Source: Pseudomonas fluorescens (lineage in GTDB: Bacteria > Pseudomonadota > Gammaproteobacteria > Pseudomonadales > Pseudomonadaceae). Taken from it: a DNA stretch of 64,000 nt. Positions 50,128 to 58,975 of the stretch are shown here, one piece after another. The position numbers were made by a program, and so were the translations under genes. Numbering within the stretch: position 1 is the stretch's first letter; every line of letters begins with the position of its first letter. The stretch is taken from contig NZ_MRST01000020.1 of NCBI RefSeq assembly GCF_001902145.1, positions 226,442 through 290,441 of the forward strand, given 5' to 3'. A model generated the notes under the pieces. That model was not told the DNA's origin, did no database searches, and was given only the letters and a program-made list of their open reading frames with translations.

Positions 50128-50763
50128 TTAGTGTGAGGGTGGAGTGCTGACTTCGTAGCCGGCCAGGAACAGGTCGATGGCCGATTCGATGACACCAGCC
50201 TGGGCGGCAGGGTCGAGGGTGGGTTGGCCGAGGGTAATCTGCGGCCAGAATGCAAACGCCTTGAGCAGGCTTTGGATCTGGTGGGCGGCGAACGCCGGGT
50301 CGGTGCAGGTGAGGCGGCCGTCTTCCTGGGCGGCGCGCACCCATTGGGTAAAGCCTTCTTCTCGTGCGCTGAGGCGGTTGACCATGTCTTGAGCGCGTTC
50401 CGGTGAATGAATGGTGGCAGCAATGGCCACGCGTGCCAGGTCGAGGAAGTTGGCGTCCGACATCATCTGCATTTTCGCTTCCAGCAACGTGCGCAGCTGG
50501 TCGCGCAGCGGGCGGTCGCTGGTATAGATCACGTCCAGCTGGGCAACGCTGCTGGCCCACAGTTGGTGGAGAATTTCGGCGAACAGTTCTTCCTTGCTGG
50601 GGAAATGGTTGTACACCGTGCGCTTGGAAACGCCAGCAGTGGCGGCGATTTTGTCCATGCTGGTGACCTCGAAGCCGTTCTCGCGAAATTCGGCAATCGC
50701 CGCAGCCACGATGGCTTCGCGTTTACGCTCGGTGAGGCGTTTGGGGGCAGTCATGGAAGGCAT
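50128..50763 (-). CDS. TetR-family transcriptional regulator
   Basis: The roughly 211-residue repressor has LTERKREAIVAAAIAEFRENGFEVTSMDKIAATAGVSKRTVYNHFPSKEELF as its N-terminal helix-turn-helix and an all-helical ligand domain from residue 65. It is divergent from a metallo-beta-lactamase-fold hydrolase gene with TACACTG-type palindromes between them, the likely operator. The start may be the ATG at 50763 or 50754 (MTAPKRL); neither has a strong ribosome site. Confidence 0.88.
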   Translation of the reverse strand: MPSMTAPKRLTERKREAIVAAAIAEFRENGFEVTSMDKIAATAGVSKRTVYNHFPSKEELFAEILHQLWASSVAQLDVIYTSDRPLRDQLRTLLEAKMQMMSDANFLDLARVAIAATIHSPERAQDMVNRLSAREEGFTQWVRAAQEDGRLTCTDPAFAAHQIQSLLKAFAFWPQITLGQPTLDPAAQAGVIESAIDLFLAGYEVSTPPSH

Positions 50764-50781
50764 TCGACTCAACAATGAAAT

Positions 50782-50844
50782 TACACCGGGCAGTTTACTT
50801 GCTCCGGATTTTGTTGCAATCTAGAAACTACACTGTGCAGTGTA
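50782..50844. promoter_or_regulatory. Putative TetR operators between tetR-like gene and MBL gene
   Basis: TACACTG-TG-CAGTGTA (50829-50844) is a perfect 7-bp-arm palindrome. TACACCG-GG-CAGTTTA (50782-50797) is a degenerate second copy nearer the TetR gene. Their position between divergent genes fits autoregulation and control of the hydrolase. Confidence 0.7.
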
Positions 50845-50876
50845 ATACTTGAGCGGACCGCAGGAGTCACTTCGTC

Positions 50877-51935
50877 ATGGCCACTATTTCAACCCGTCTC
50901 GACCCTGCGCCCTCGGCGCCCAAGCCTGCCGAACAGGGCCTGGGGCATTTCAGCAACGACGCCCCCGTGCAACACGGTAGCTTGGGCAAGACCCTGCGTA
51001 TTTTCTGGAACATGCTGTTCAACAAACCGCGCACGACCCGGCCGGTGGGGCAGATTCCGGTGCAGCCACTGACCCGCGAGCAGTTACTGGCCGCACCTGA
51101 TCACAGCGTGTATCGCCTGGGCCATTCGACCGTGCTGCTGAAAATGCGCGGTAAATTCTGGGTCACCGACCCGGTGTTTGCCGAACGCGCCTCGCCATTC
51201 AGTTGGGCCGGCCCCAAGCGTTTTCATCAGCCGCCCATCAGTCTTGATGAGCTACCAGCGCTGGAAGCGGTGATCCTTTCCCACAATCATTACGACCATC
51301 TCGACCGCAAAGCGGTGGTCCAATTGGCCGAAAAGACCCGCTACTTCCTGGCGCCCCTGGGCGTGGGTGACACGCTGGTCAAATGGGGCGTAGACGCCAG
51401 CAAAGTGCGCCAGTTGGAGTGGTGGCAGGGCATCGAAGTCGATGGCGTTCGTTTTGTCTGCACGCCGGCGCAACACTTTTCCGGGCGCGGCCTGTTTGAT
51501 GGCAATCAAACCCTGTGGTGCTCATGGGTAATGATCGACGCTACGCGACGTATCTTTTTCAGCGGCGACACCGGCTATTTCGACGGTTTCAAACGCATCG
51601 GCGAGCAGTACGGGCCGTTTGACCTGACCCTGATGGAAACCGGCGCTTACAACGTCGATTGGCCCCATGTGCACATGCAGCCGGAGCAAACGTTGCAGGC
51701 GCATATCGATCTGAAAGGGCGCTGGCTGCTGCCGATTCACAACGGCACCTTCGATCTGGCCTTCCACGCCTGGCACGAACCGTTCGACCGCATCATGGCC
51801 CTGGCCTGGGAGCGCAATATCTCGATCACCACCCCGGCAATGGGCCAGGCGTTCCGCCTGAACCAGCCCGAACGCGGGCATGCCTGGTGGCTGGAAGTGG
51901 AGCCTCAACCGGTCAACGAGCACGCGGCAGGCTGA
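50877..51935 (+). CDS. MBL-fold metallohydrolase (NAPE-PLD-like)
   Basis: The 352-residue protein has the metallo-beta-lactamase motif SHNHYDHLD with His136, His138, Asp140 and His141, then GRIFFSGDTGYFDGF-type SGDTGYF near residue 222, and a C-terminal LPIHNGTFDLAFHAWHEPFDR. This is the NAPE-PLD/UlaG-like group that includes phospholipase D-like and lactonase enzymes; the substrate is unknown. AGGAGTCACTTCGTC precedes the ATG. It is divergent from the TetR gene, whose likely operators lie in its promoter. Confidence 0.88.
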   Translation: MATISTRLDPAPSAPKPAEQGLGHFSNDAPVQHGSLGKTLRIFWNMLFNKPRTTRPVGQIPVQPLTREQLLAAPDHSVYRLGHSTVLLKMRGKFWVTDPVFAERASPFSWAGPKRFHQPPISLDELPALEAVILSHNHYDHLDRKAVVQLAEKTRYFLAPLGVGDTLVKWGVDASKVRQLEWWQGIEVDGVRFVCTPAQHFSGRGLFDGNQTLWCSWVMIDATRRIFFSGDTGYFDGFKRIGEQYGPFDLTLMETGAYNVDWPHVHMQPEQTLQAHIDLKGRWLLPIHNGTFDLAFHAWHEPFDRIMALAWERNISITTPAMGQAFRLNQPERGHAWWLEVEPQPVNEHAAG

Positions 51936-52045
51936 GCCGAAAGCCCGCTTGGAAAAGAGTTTTTCAGCGAATTTCTGCTCTGCGACAAAGGTCAAATGAG
52001 AGTGCGATGATCCCGCGGGAATTTTATTTCCGGGAGGATGTTTCG

Positions 52046-52738
52046 ATGGACAGCCACTGTAAGAAGCTTTGGAAGATGGGGGTACCTTGTGCCACAGCCC
52101 AGCCGCTACCCCCGCCAATGAACGCCGCCGACGTGCCGGCTTCACCACCCCATGCAGCACCCACTTCTATTGTCTTCGGCACCGAACAGGCTGCGGGCGC
52201 CATGCTCGTTCCTGGGTATAACGCCCTGGCGCCCCATATACGGCCGGTGCGTGACCCCGCGCTATCACTTGTCGCCCTCAGCGGTGAGGACCCTACCGAA
52301 CCGGTGATGGTGGAGGTACCGCTCGTGTTGAATAACACCACGTTCACCGCCACGCGGGCGTTGACGGGGTATCGGATCGGCTATGTCGAGCGCTATGTGC
52401 AGGGCAATCACGTTGAGCGGGTCGAACACAGTGAGGCCTTGCATCGAGTCTTCGACACTCTGCGCAAGGCCGGTGTCCAATGGGTAGCGGTGGACATGCA
52501 GCGTAGCGGCGACAGTCAGCAGGCCTGTCGTGAAATCGATGAGCTGGTGGCGGGCCTTCGCCTGGATGCCTTGGTGTCGGAGGATCCCGAAGCCGCCTTT
52601 CATAACGCCTCCAGAAGCGGATACCCCACGGTGTGTGAAACCCTGGAGGGTGGCTCCAGAATCTGGTTTTACGGTGCACGCTGGGCAGGTGATCGTTTGG
52701 CGGCACTGGTACGCGCTTACCGCCAGCTACGCCCATAG
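52046..52738 (+). CDS. Protein of unknown function (230 residues)
   Basis: I do not recognise this protein. It opens MDSHCKKLWKMGVPCATAQ, then is Pro/Ala-rich to about residue 50. Later parts include LSLVALSGEDPTEPVMVEVPLVLNNTTFTATRALTGYRIGYVERYV and a C-terminal WFYGARWAGDRLAALVRAYRQL. There is no signal peptide and no membrane segment. CGGGAGGATGTTTCG precedes the ATG at 52046, a strong ribosome site; an ATG at 52007 in frame is less likely. The neighbours are an MBL hydrolase and an amidase, but spacing does not suggest an operon with either. Confidence 0.6.
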   Translation: MDSHCKKLWKMGVPCATAQPLPPPMNAADVPASPPHAAPTSIVFGTEQAAGAMLVPGYNALAPHIRPVRDPALSLVALSGEDPTEPVMVEVPLVLNNTTFTATRALTGYRIGYVERYVQGNHVERVEHSEALHRVFDTLRKAGVQWVAVDMQRSGDSQQACREIDELVAGLRLDALVSEDPEAAFHNASRSGYPTVCETLEGGSRIWFYGARWAGDRLAALVRAYRQLRP

Positions 52739-52882
52739 ACGTTATTGAAGCCTACGTCGGGCTGGGAAGAGTAGGACGCAGCAGCAGGATTCGCCCGAAA
52801 CAGTGATGGGGTGTCGCCTCTTAGACTGGTGCGGTGTTATCGACCGATAACTCTCACATCCAGTTAAACAGAGGGGAACTTC

Positions 52883-54418
52883 ATGATCGGACCAGTTTCG
52901 GTAAGTGGATGGGCGACAGGCCTGCTTCAGGAGCTTTCAAACCCTGTGCAAGGTTTCAAGAGTGCCTGCCAGATGTCAGTGGAGATGGGCCAAGGAGGCG
53001 GCGTTACCTCAGAGTCACTGTTGAGGGACTCGCTCAAGCAGATTGCCAATATTGATCGTGGGCTACAGGGCGGCAATGCGTTTTTGGAAACCAACCCGGA
53101 TGCCATCAGGGAGGCGAAGGCCCGCGACCAGGAACGTGCCAATGGCCGCGTACGCGGGCACTTGCATGGCGTGCCGATAGCGCTGAAGGATGTCTTTGAA
53201 ACCAACGACCGCATGCAGACCAGTGCAGGTTCGAAGGCCTTGGTGGGCGCACCGGCTACTAAAACCGCCAAGGTTGTCGACAATTTGTTGAAGCACGGAG
53301 TGGTGATTGTGGGGAAAACCAACATGAGTGAGCTCTCCAACTTTCGCTCACTTTCACCTGCCGATGGCTGGAGCTCCCGAGGTGGCCAGACGCTGAACCC
53401 TCATCGACTCGGAGGGCCGGTGGCGGGGTCGAGCTCAGGTTCGGCAGTGGCGGTCGCCCAAGGGCATGTGCCTGTGGCACTGGGGTTGGAAACCAACGGA
53501 TCGATCATCAGCCCCGCCGCCTACAACGGTGTGTTTGGCCTGAAAACAACGACGGGCCTGGTCAGTACTGAAGGCGTCATGACCAGTACCCGCATGGATG
53601 CGGTGGGGACTTTCACCCGCAATATCTGTGATGCAGCAGAAGCGCTTAACGCGATGACCGAGACCACTGCCTACACCCAGGGTCTGCGCTCTGATGCCTT
53701 GAAGGGCAAGCGAATTGGCTACACCCCTTTACCCGAGCTGTCCGTAGAGGAGGCCAAGGACCCAGCCAAGCGGGCAGACCGCAAGCACTATGCGGCGGCG
53801 CTCGAAGTGATGACGGCCCAGGGGGCGATTCTGGTGCCGATGGAGCGGTTGGATGCTGGCGTCCCCGATCAAGCCTATGAGGTTTATAACGATGCGCTGT
53901 TCTCGGAGGTCAAGCAACAGCTTGAAGACTACCTGGCTGGGCGAGAAGGTCTGCCGGTCAAATCACTCTCTGAGCTGATTGCGTTTATCAACCGCACCCA
54001 GAAACCTGGTGAGCCTGACCAGAAACTGCTGGAAATGATCAATGAGCTGGAGACCACCCAGGAAAAACGCGATGCGCTGTGGGAAGCCATCCTTCCTATA
54101 TTTCAGAAAGTCATTGATGACCCCATGAAGGAGCACAAGCTCGACGCCATGGTGTCGAACTTCCAATCCCACAATTACTTTTTCAGTGCTGCGGCCGGGT
54201 ACCCAGGCATATCCGTTCCGTCAGGCATGGATGAGGAAGGCATGCCCACGGCACTTTACGTGTCTGGCTCCGCGAACAGTGAAGCCACCTTGCTGTCAGT
54301 CGCCTATGGTTATGAACAAGCCTCAAAGGCCATTCAAAAACCGGCTTTTCTCCCAGGTGCTCCCTTCACACCGACACCTGCCAGTACAGATGACGTGGTT
54401 GAGACTACTGAAGCTTGA
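52883..54418 (+). CDS. Amidase-signature family enzyme
   Basis: The 511-residue enzyme shows the Ser-cisSer-Lys layout: Lys102 in GVPIALKDVFE, the serine-rich GSSSGSA at 182-188 with the cis-Ser, and the nucleophile Ser207 in LGLETNGSIISPAAYNGVFG, where the usual GGSI is NGSI. It hydrolyses an amide bond; substrates of the family range from small amides to peptides. A longer C-terminal tail (PFTPTPASTDDVVETTEA) is unusual. AGAGGGGAACTTC precedes the ATG. No secretion signal is clear, although residues 1-40 are atypical. Confidence 0.88.
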   Translation: MIGPVSVSGWATGLLQELSNPVQGFKSACQMSVEMGQGGGVTSESLLRDSLKQIANIDRGLQGGNAFLETNPDAIREAKARDQERANGRVRGHLHGVPIALKDVFETNDRMQTSAGSKALVGAPATKTAKVVDNLLKHGVVIVGKTNMSELSNFRSLSPADGWSSRGGQTLNPHRLGGPVAGSSSGSAVAVAQGHVPVALGLETNGSIISPAAYNGVFGLKTTTGLVSTEGVMTSTRMDAVGTFTRNICDAAEALNAMTETTAYTQGLRSDALKGKRIGYTPLPELSVEEAKDPAKRADRKHYAAALEVMTAQGAILVPMERLDAGVPDQAYEVYNDALFSEVKQQLEDYLAGREGLPVKSLSELIAFINRTQKPGEPDQKLLEMINELETTQEKRDALWEAILPIFQKVIDDPMKEHKLDAMVSNFQSHNYFFSAAAGYPGISVPSGMDEEGMPTALYVSGSANSEATLLSVAYGYEQASKAIQKPAFLPGAPFTPTPASTDDVVETTEA

Positions 54419-54528
54419 GTTTGAATCAGCCTCTGCAGACAGTTGCCTCGCAGAGGTTGTGCCAGGGTTCAATCGACCGCCACGGGTACATTTGAAACCA
54501 TTGAGGCGCCCGGAGAAACGCCTGGACT

Positions 54529-54909
54529 CTACGCACCATTGGGTTGAGGCGTTTGTGAGTCGATGGTTGCGGTGGTTGAACCCATCAACCGGGAAATGAG
54601 GCCTTGCGCAGAAGGTTGCGCTGCGACGGTATCAAACCGGCGTGCACTCATCCCCCACCCCGGCGCGAATCCCGGGAAAAACACCAGCCCTTCGGCTTCC
54701 AGGCGGAATGCCAGGATCAAACGGGTTTCATCGTCCACGTCGCCGTGGCCTTCCAATTGCTCAATGGCTTGCACCGTCACGCCAGCCTGGCGAGCCAGCT
54801 CTTCGCGGCTCCAGCCCAGCATGACGCGCGCCTGCGCGCAGTGTTTGGTGGTGAATTGATGCAGGACGATCTGTTGTTCTACGAAAGAACTCATTGCCAG
54901 AGAGGACAT
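54529..54909 (-). CDS. XRE-family helix-turn-helix protein
   Basis: The 126-residue protein has a Cro/CI-type domain (TKHCAQARVMLGWSREELARQAGVTVQAIEQLEGHGDVDDETRLILAFRLEAEGLVFFPG) near residue 22, with no known effector domain. It resembles short Pseudomonas XRE regulators. GGAGAAACCCC precedes the ATG at 54909, which sets the start; a later ATG at 54894 exists. It is divergent from nothing and converges with the amidase; its target is unknown. Confidence 0.78.
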   Translation of the reverse strand: MSSLAMSSFVEQQIVLHQFTTKHCAQARVMLGWSREELARQAGVTVQAIEQLEGHGDVDDETRLILAFRLEAEGLVFFPGFAPGWGMSARRFDTVAAQPSAQGLISRLMGSTTATIDSQTPQPNGA

Positions 54910-54999
54910 GGGGTTTCTCCAGGTTCGACAGGGGAGGTGCAACTATACTGTGTTTTTGTACAGTTGTTTCTACCGCTCATCTACTGGCGGTGCAACCCC

Positions 55000-55947
55000 T
55001 CATGATTCCAGCCCCGGCGCCTCGCGAATAATCAGGTGATCCAGGTTCTCGATCCTGGCGCTGAATACCCCGAACGTCTGCTCGGGTTTTTTCTGGCTGG
55101 GCACCTGCACAAGCTGCGGCGTGACCCCATAGAAAAAGCAATACAGCGGCCGTTCGCTGCTGGCCGCCGCCTTGATCTGTTCCAGGAATGCCGTGCGCTT
55201 GCGGTAGTTTTCGATAAGCTTTTTGCTCAGGTAGACATTTACCGAATAGGGCTTCTTGTCGAGCCACACCTTCTTTTCGAAGTCGATGCGAAAGCTGCTG
55301 GTGTAGTCTTTGATGGTCTTGATCTTGCCCCAGTAAATCAAACCCTTGTTGTCTTGCAGGTATTCGATCTTCTTGAAGAATGCCCAGTAGGTCGCCGTGT
55401 GCTCACCTATCTTCAAGGGCATGGCCTTGAGCTTTTCCTTGTCATCGATGTTGGACACGTAGCACTCCACTGGGTGTGCGAATACGCTGGTTTTGTCCGG
55501 GATCGAGTCATTGCTGCCAGAAGATGTGGTAGCGCGGTTTGCGGGCGCTTTCGTCGGCTCCTGCAGGACGCCTCCAGCGGTGCCGACTACCGGCGTTCTA
55601 GGCTCGTACAGTCGCCGCGTCAGCACAAATTCCGATGGGAAACTTTCCTCACGCTCGTCGTCACTTTCACCCGTCGCAGGTTTATGGCTGCCGGCATAGC
55701 GGCAGCCGTCGATATGCCGCGTGCCAGGTTTGTTCTTGAAGTGCGGCGTGCGCTGGTAGTTGACGTTCTTGGCGTTGAAGGTGCTCAACGTGGCGCTATC
55801 GAACGCCGCGCGGCAGGCGTCGTTGGGGCACAGGAAGCTGTCCTTGTCGGAATCGAAGGCGGTGGTTTCGTCGAAATTCAGATCTCGCACGTCGTAGATC
55901 GACACCTTGTCGTCGAGACTCAGGCTGTAGGCCGTGTCGAATTTCAT
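55000..55947 (-). CDS. Protein with a CoiA-like N-terminal zinc-binding region (315 residues)
   Basis: Residues 35-90 contain FLCPNDACRAAFDSATLSTF and, later, RTPHFKNKPGTRHIDGCRYAG: spaced Cys and His residues that look like the zinc-ribbon start of CoiA-type competence or nuclease-like proteins. The centre (100-150) is a low-complexity linker, and the C-terminal half is mixed alpha/beta with many lysines. There is no signal peptide. The family is not recognised with certainty. It lies between an XRE regulator and an MFS transporter, all on the minus strand. The ribosome site is weak. Confidence 0.65.
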   Translation of the reverse strand: MKFDTAYSLSLDDKVSIYDVRDLNFDETTAFDSDKDSFLCPNDACRAAFDSATLSTFNAKNVNYQRTPHFKNKPGTRHIDGCRYAGSHKPATGESDDEREESFPSEFVLTRRLYEPRTPVVGTAGGVLQEPTKAPANRATTSSGSNDSIPDKTSVFAHPVECYVSNIDDKEKLKAMPLKIGEHTATYWAFFKKIEYLQDNKGLIYWGKIKTIKDYTSSFRIDFEKKVWLDKKPYSVNVYLSKKLIENYRKRTAFLEQIKAAASSERPLYCFFYGVTPQLVQVPSQKKPEQTFGVFSARIENLDHLIIREAPGLES

Positions 55948-56001
55948 GGGGCTCGGGTCCGTCAGGGGTTTGGCTATTAATAGCCGGATCTTGCGTAAAT
56001 A

Positions 56002-57171
56002 TCAGCAAGAACCTGCCACGCGTCGCCCGCTCAAGAAACACAGGGTGCCGCCCATGGCCGTGAGTGCGGCCAAGGCAAAGAACATGCTGGTGGGCGCCGC
56101 ATTGATCAGCAGATAGCCACAAATCACCGGGCTCATGGCCCCGCCAAACGCGGCCAGGTTCTGTGCGCCGTAATAACTGCCCCGTAGCGCATCCGGCGCG
56201 ATGGTGTCGATAAACAGAAACTCCGAGGGGTAGATGATCATCTCGCCCAGGGTGAACACGAACATCGCCAGGCACCAGGTCAGCAGACTGTGCGCCTGGC
56301 TGAAGCCGACCAACCCGGCAATAAACAGCAGGGTGCCCAGCACGATCCAATGGCGCAGTTGCTCGCGCTTGAGGAAACGACCGATTTGGTACTGCATCAC
56401 AATCACGGTGATGGCGTTGCAGGCGAGCACCGCAGACAGAATTTTCAGTGCCTGCTCGGGTTTGTAGGCTACCAGCAAAAACTGCGACAGATACAGGGTG
56501 TAGCGCCCATGGACAATGGTGCTCAACAGGCTACCGCTGGTGAACAGGATCAGTGTGCGGTCGCTGCGCAAGGTGCGCAGGGTGCTGAGAAAACTCTGGG
56601 GTTTATGACGCTCGTCCCGTTGAGTCGGCGCAATACCGATCATCAGGAACAGGCTGCCAAAGGCAATGGCACTGGCGATCAAAAACGGTGCCCACGGCAA
56701 TTGACCGGCAATCACCACGCCCAACATCGGGCCCGTTGCATAGCCGACATTGGTCAAGGTGTAGCGCAGGGAAAACACCTTGGCGCGCTCACCCACCGGC
56801 AGGTTCTCGCTGATAATCGCCTTGGAGCCGATCAGGAACAGCGCCGACGCGGCTTCAGTCACAACAAGGGTCAGCGTGGTGAGGTAGAGGTTGCTGGCAA
56901 AGGTCAGCAACAAAAAACCTATGGAGCTGGAGAGCATGGCCAGGATCAACAGCTTGCGCTTTTCCAGCCGGTCGATGATGTAGCCGCCGTACAACCCCAG
57001 GAGCGTGGCGATGAATACGGCAACCCCCATCAGCAGGCCGATGTCCTGCTGGTTGAGGCCCAGGCGTGTGCTCAGCCAGAGGGCCAGCAACGGGCTGGTC
57101 ATGGCACGGCTGACCACGATGGTCACCGAGCAGATCATCAAGCGACGGATTACCAGGGAGTAGGTGGCCAC
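56002..57171 (-). CDS. MFS transporter (MdtH-like)
   Basis: The 389-residue protein has about twelve hydrophobic segments. Motifs are LLMGVAVFIATLLGLYGGYIIDRLEKRKLLILAM near residue 45 (the loop 2-3 motif of the drug:H+ group) and YTLTNVGYATGPMLGVVIAG near residue 131. It resembles MdtH-like multidrug exporters; the substrate is unknown. Translation likely starts at a GTG at 57171. The downstream neighbour on the same strand is 54 bases away. Confidence 0.85.
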   Translation of the reverse strand: MATYSLVIRRLMICSVTIVVSRAMTSPLLALWLSTRLGLNQQDIGLLMGVAVFIATLLGLYGGYIIDRLEKRKLLILAMLSSSIGFLLLTFASNLYLTTLTLVVTEAASALFLIGSKAIISENLPVGERAKVFSLRYTLTNVGYATGPMLGVVIAGQLPWAPFLIASAIAFGSLFLMIGIAPTQRDERHKPQSFLSTLRTLRSDRTLILFTSGSLLSTIVHGRYTLYLSQFLLVAYKPEQALKILSAVLACNAITVIVMQYQIGRFLKREQLRHWIVLGTLLFIAGLVGFSQAHSLLTWCLAMFVFTLGEMIIYPSEFLFIDTIAPDALRGSYYGAQNLAAFGGAMSPVICGYLLINAAPTSMFFALAALTAMGGTLCFLSGRRVAGSC

Positions 57172-57235
57172 GGTGGGGTGGGGATCCTTGTTATACCTTC
57201 ACGACAACACAACTTGAATGTGAACACCGATCCAA

Positions 57236-57325
57236 TGTGGGAGCTGGCTTGCCTGCGATAGCGGTAGGCCAGTTTGCATCGTCATTGGCTGATCTACCGC
57301 TATCGCAGGCAAGCCAGCTCCCACA
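57236..57325. repeat. REPIN, group B
   Basis: Group B arms (TGTGGGAGCTGGCTTGCCTG, then CGATAGCGG) flank a spacer, between an MFS gene and an ABC transporter operon that are both on the minus strand. Confidence 0.92.
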
Positions 57326-57339
57326 GGGTTTTGCAGTGT

Positions 57340-58161
57340 TTACTGGCCTGCGTTTATGCTGATCTTCTCGACCGCACCTTGTTCCAGATCCCACTTCTTC
57401 AGGATCTTGCCGTAGGTCCCGTCATCAATCATGCCCTGCAACGCCTCACTGATCGCCGTGACCAACTCGGTATTGCTCTTCTCAATCCCAAGCCCGGTGA
57501 ATTGCTTGGAAATCGCCAGGCCCACCGGCTTGTACTTGCCCTTGTCCAGCGACATCAAATAAGGAATGGTCTCGCTGCCCTGCATCGCCGCATCCAGGCG
57601 GTTCTGCTGCAACTGTGCCCGCGCATCTGCCGAGCCTTCGGTGCCGATCACCACGATTGCCGGTTTACCCGCTGCTTCGCAGTTTGCCTTGCTCCAGGCG
57701 GTAATTTCCGACGGCCAGGTGGTGCGGCGGCTGGTGCCGACTTTTTTACCGCACAGGTCGGTCAATTCCTTGATTTCTTCGCGCTTGGCCAGGGTGTACA
57801 GCTGCGGGCCGCTGGTGAAGTAGTCGATGAAGGTCACGGCCTTCTGGCGCTCGGCGGTGTCGGTCATGCCCGACAGCACGATGTCGACGCGCTTGGTGGT
57901 CAGGCCGCTGAGCATTTGTTCGAAACCGGTTTCCTGCCATTTGATCTTCACGCCCAGTCGCTCGGCCAGGGCGTTGCCCAGGTCGAAATCAAAACCGGTG
58001 AGTTTGTTGGTGGCCGGGTCCTTGAAGTCCATCGGCGGGTAGTTCGGCACGATGGCCGCGCTGATCTCACCCTTGTCCTTGATGGCTTGCGGCAAGGCTG
58101 CGAATACACACGAGGAGGCCATCAGGCCTGCAAGCAAGGTAGGGATAAATATTTTTTTCAT
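57340..58161 (-). CDS. Amino-acid ABC transporter substrate-binding protein (family 3)
   Basis: The 273-residue protein has a signal peptide (MKKIFIPTLLAGLMASSCVF, cleavage near A22) and the family 3 pattern: GEISAAIVPNYPPMDFKDPATNKLTGFDFDLGNALAERLGVKIKW near residue 31, then VDIVLSGMTDTAERQKAVTFIDYFTSG and VGTSRRTTWPSEI. It binds a polar amino acid-type ligand in the periplasm. It belongs to an operon transcribed from 61.4 kb down to here with the permease, the ATPase and the lyase-like gene. Confidence 0.91.
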   Translation of the reverse strand: MKKIFIPTLLAGLMASSCVFAALPQAIKDKGEISAAIVPNYPPMDFKDPATNKLTGFDFDLGNALAERLGVKIKWQETGFEQMLSGLTTKRVDIVLSGMTDTAERQKAVTFIDYFTSGPQLYTLAKREEIKELTDLCGKKVGTSRRTTWPSEITAWSKANCEAAGKPAIVVIGTEGSADARAQLQQNRLDAAMQGSETIPYLMSLDKGKYKPVGLAISKQFTGLGIEKSNTELVTAISEALQGMIDDGTYGKILKKWDLEQGAVEKISINAGQ

Positions 58162-58186
58162 GGGGGCGTTCTCGTTAGTTTTTTAG

Positions 58187-58951
58187 TTAAGTGCGAACGG
58201 CAGAAATAAAGCTTTGGGTACGCGGGTTTTGTGGGCTTATTAGAATGTCTTCCGGGCTGCCGGCTTCCACAATCTGGCCGGCGTCCATAAACACCATGCG
58301 GTTGGAGACTTCACGAGCGAAGCCCAATTCATGGGTGACCACGATCATGGTCATGCCGGTGGTGGCCAAATCGCGCATCACCGACAGCACTTCGCCTACC
58401 AGCTCCGGGTCGAGGGCTGATGTGGGTTCGTCAAACAGCATCAACTTGGGGCGCATCGCCAAGGCACGGGCGATTGCCACACGCTGTTGCTGGCCACCGG
58501 ACAACTCCACCGGGTAGGCGTTGCGCTTGTCCGCCAGGCCAACGCGGGCCAGCAGTTCCAGCGCATCTTCGATGGCTTCCTTGGGCGAGCGCTTGAGCAC
58601 CTGGCACGGGCCTTCGATGATGTTTTGCAACACGGTCATGTGCGGGAACAAATTGAATCGCTGGAACACCATGCCGGTGGCCAGCCGCTGGCGGGCGATC
58701 TGCGCTTCGTTCATCTCGTGCAGCTTGTTGCCGACCACCCGATAACCGACCAATTCGCCATCGACCCACAGGCCGCCCTTGTCGATTTTTTCCAGCTGGT
58801 TGACGCAACGCAGCAGGGTACTTTTGCCCGAGCCGGACGGGCCGATGATGCACATCACTTCGCCTTGCTCGACTTCGATATTGATGTCACGCAGGGCGTG
58901 ATACTGGTCGTAATACTTGTTCAGGTTGACGGCCTTGACGATGCTTCTCAT
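58187..58951 (-). CDS. Amino-acid ABC transporter ATP-binding protein
   Basis: The 254-residue ATPase has Walker [16 protein letters not shown] near residue 37, the signature [16 protein letters not shown] near residue 150, Walker [17 protein letters not shown] and the H-loop in [14 protein letters not shown]. It is the HisP/GlnQ type. It energises uptake by the permease and binding protein in the same operon, with spacing of about 25 bases to each. Confidence 0.95.
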   Translation of the reverse strand: MRSIVKAVNLNKYYDQYHALRDINIEVEQGEVMCIIGPSGSGKSTLLRCVNQLEKIDKGGLWVDGELVGYRVVGNKLHEMNEAQIARQRLATGMVFQRFNLFPHMTVLQNIIEGPCQVLKRSPKEAIEDALELLARVGLADKRNAYPVELSGGQQQRVAIARALAMRPKLMLFDEPTSALDPELVGEVLSVMRDLATTGMTMIVVTHELGFAREVSNRMVFMDAGQIVEAGSPEDILISPQNPRTQSFISAVRT

Positions 58952-58975
58952 GGGGCAAATCTCCTCAACCCAGAC

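Noticed and set aside
49979..50560. Open frame of 193 codons on the minus strand
   Set aside because: It is the wrong frame of the TetR gene, with an Arg/Pro/Ala-rich composition typical of GC-rich shadows.
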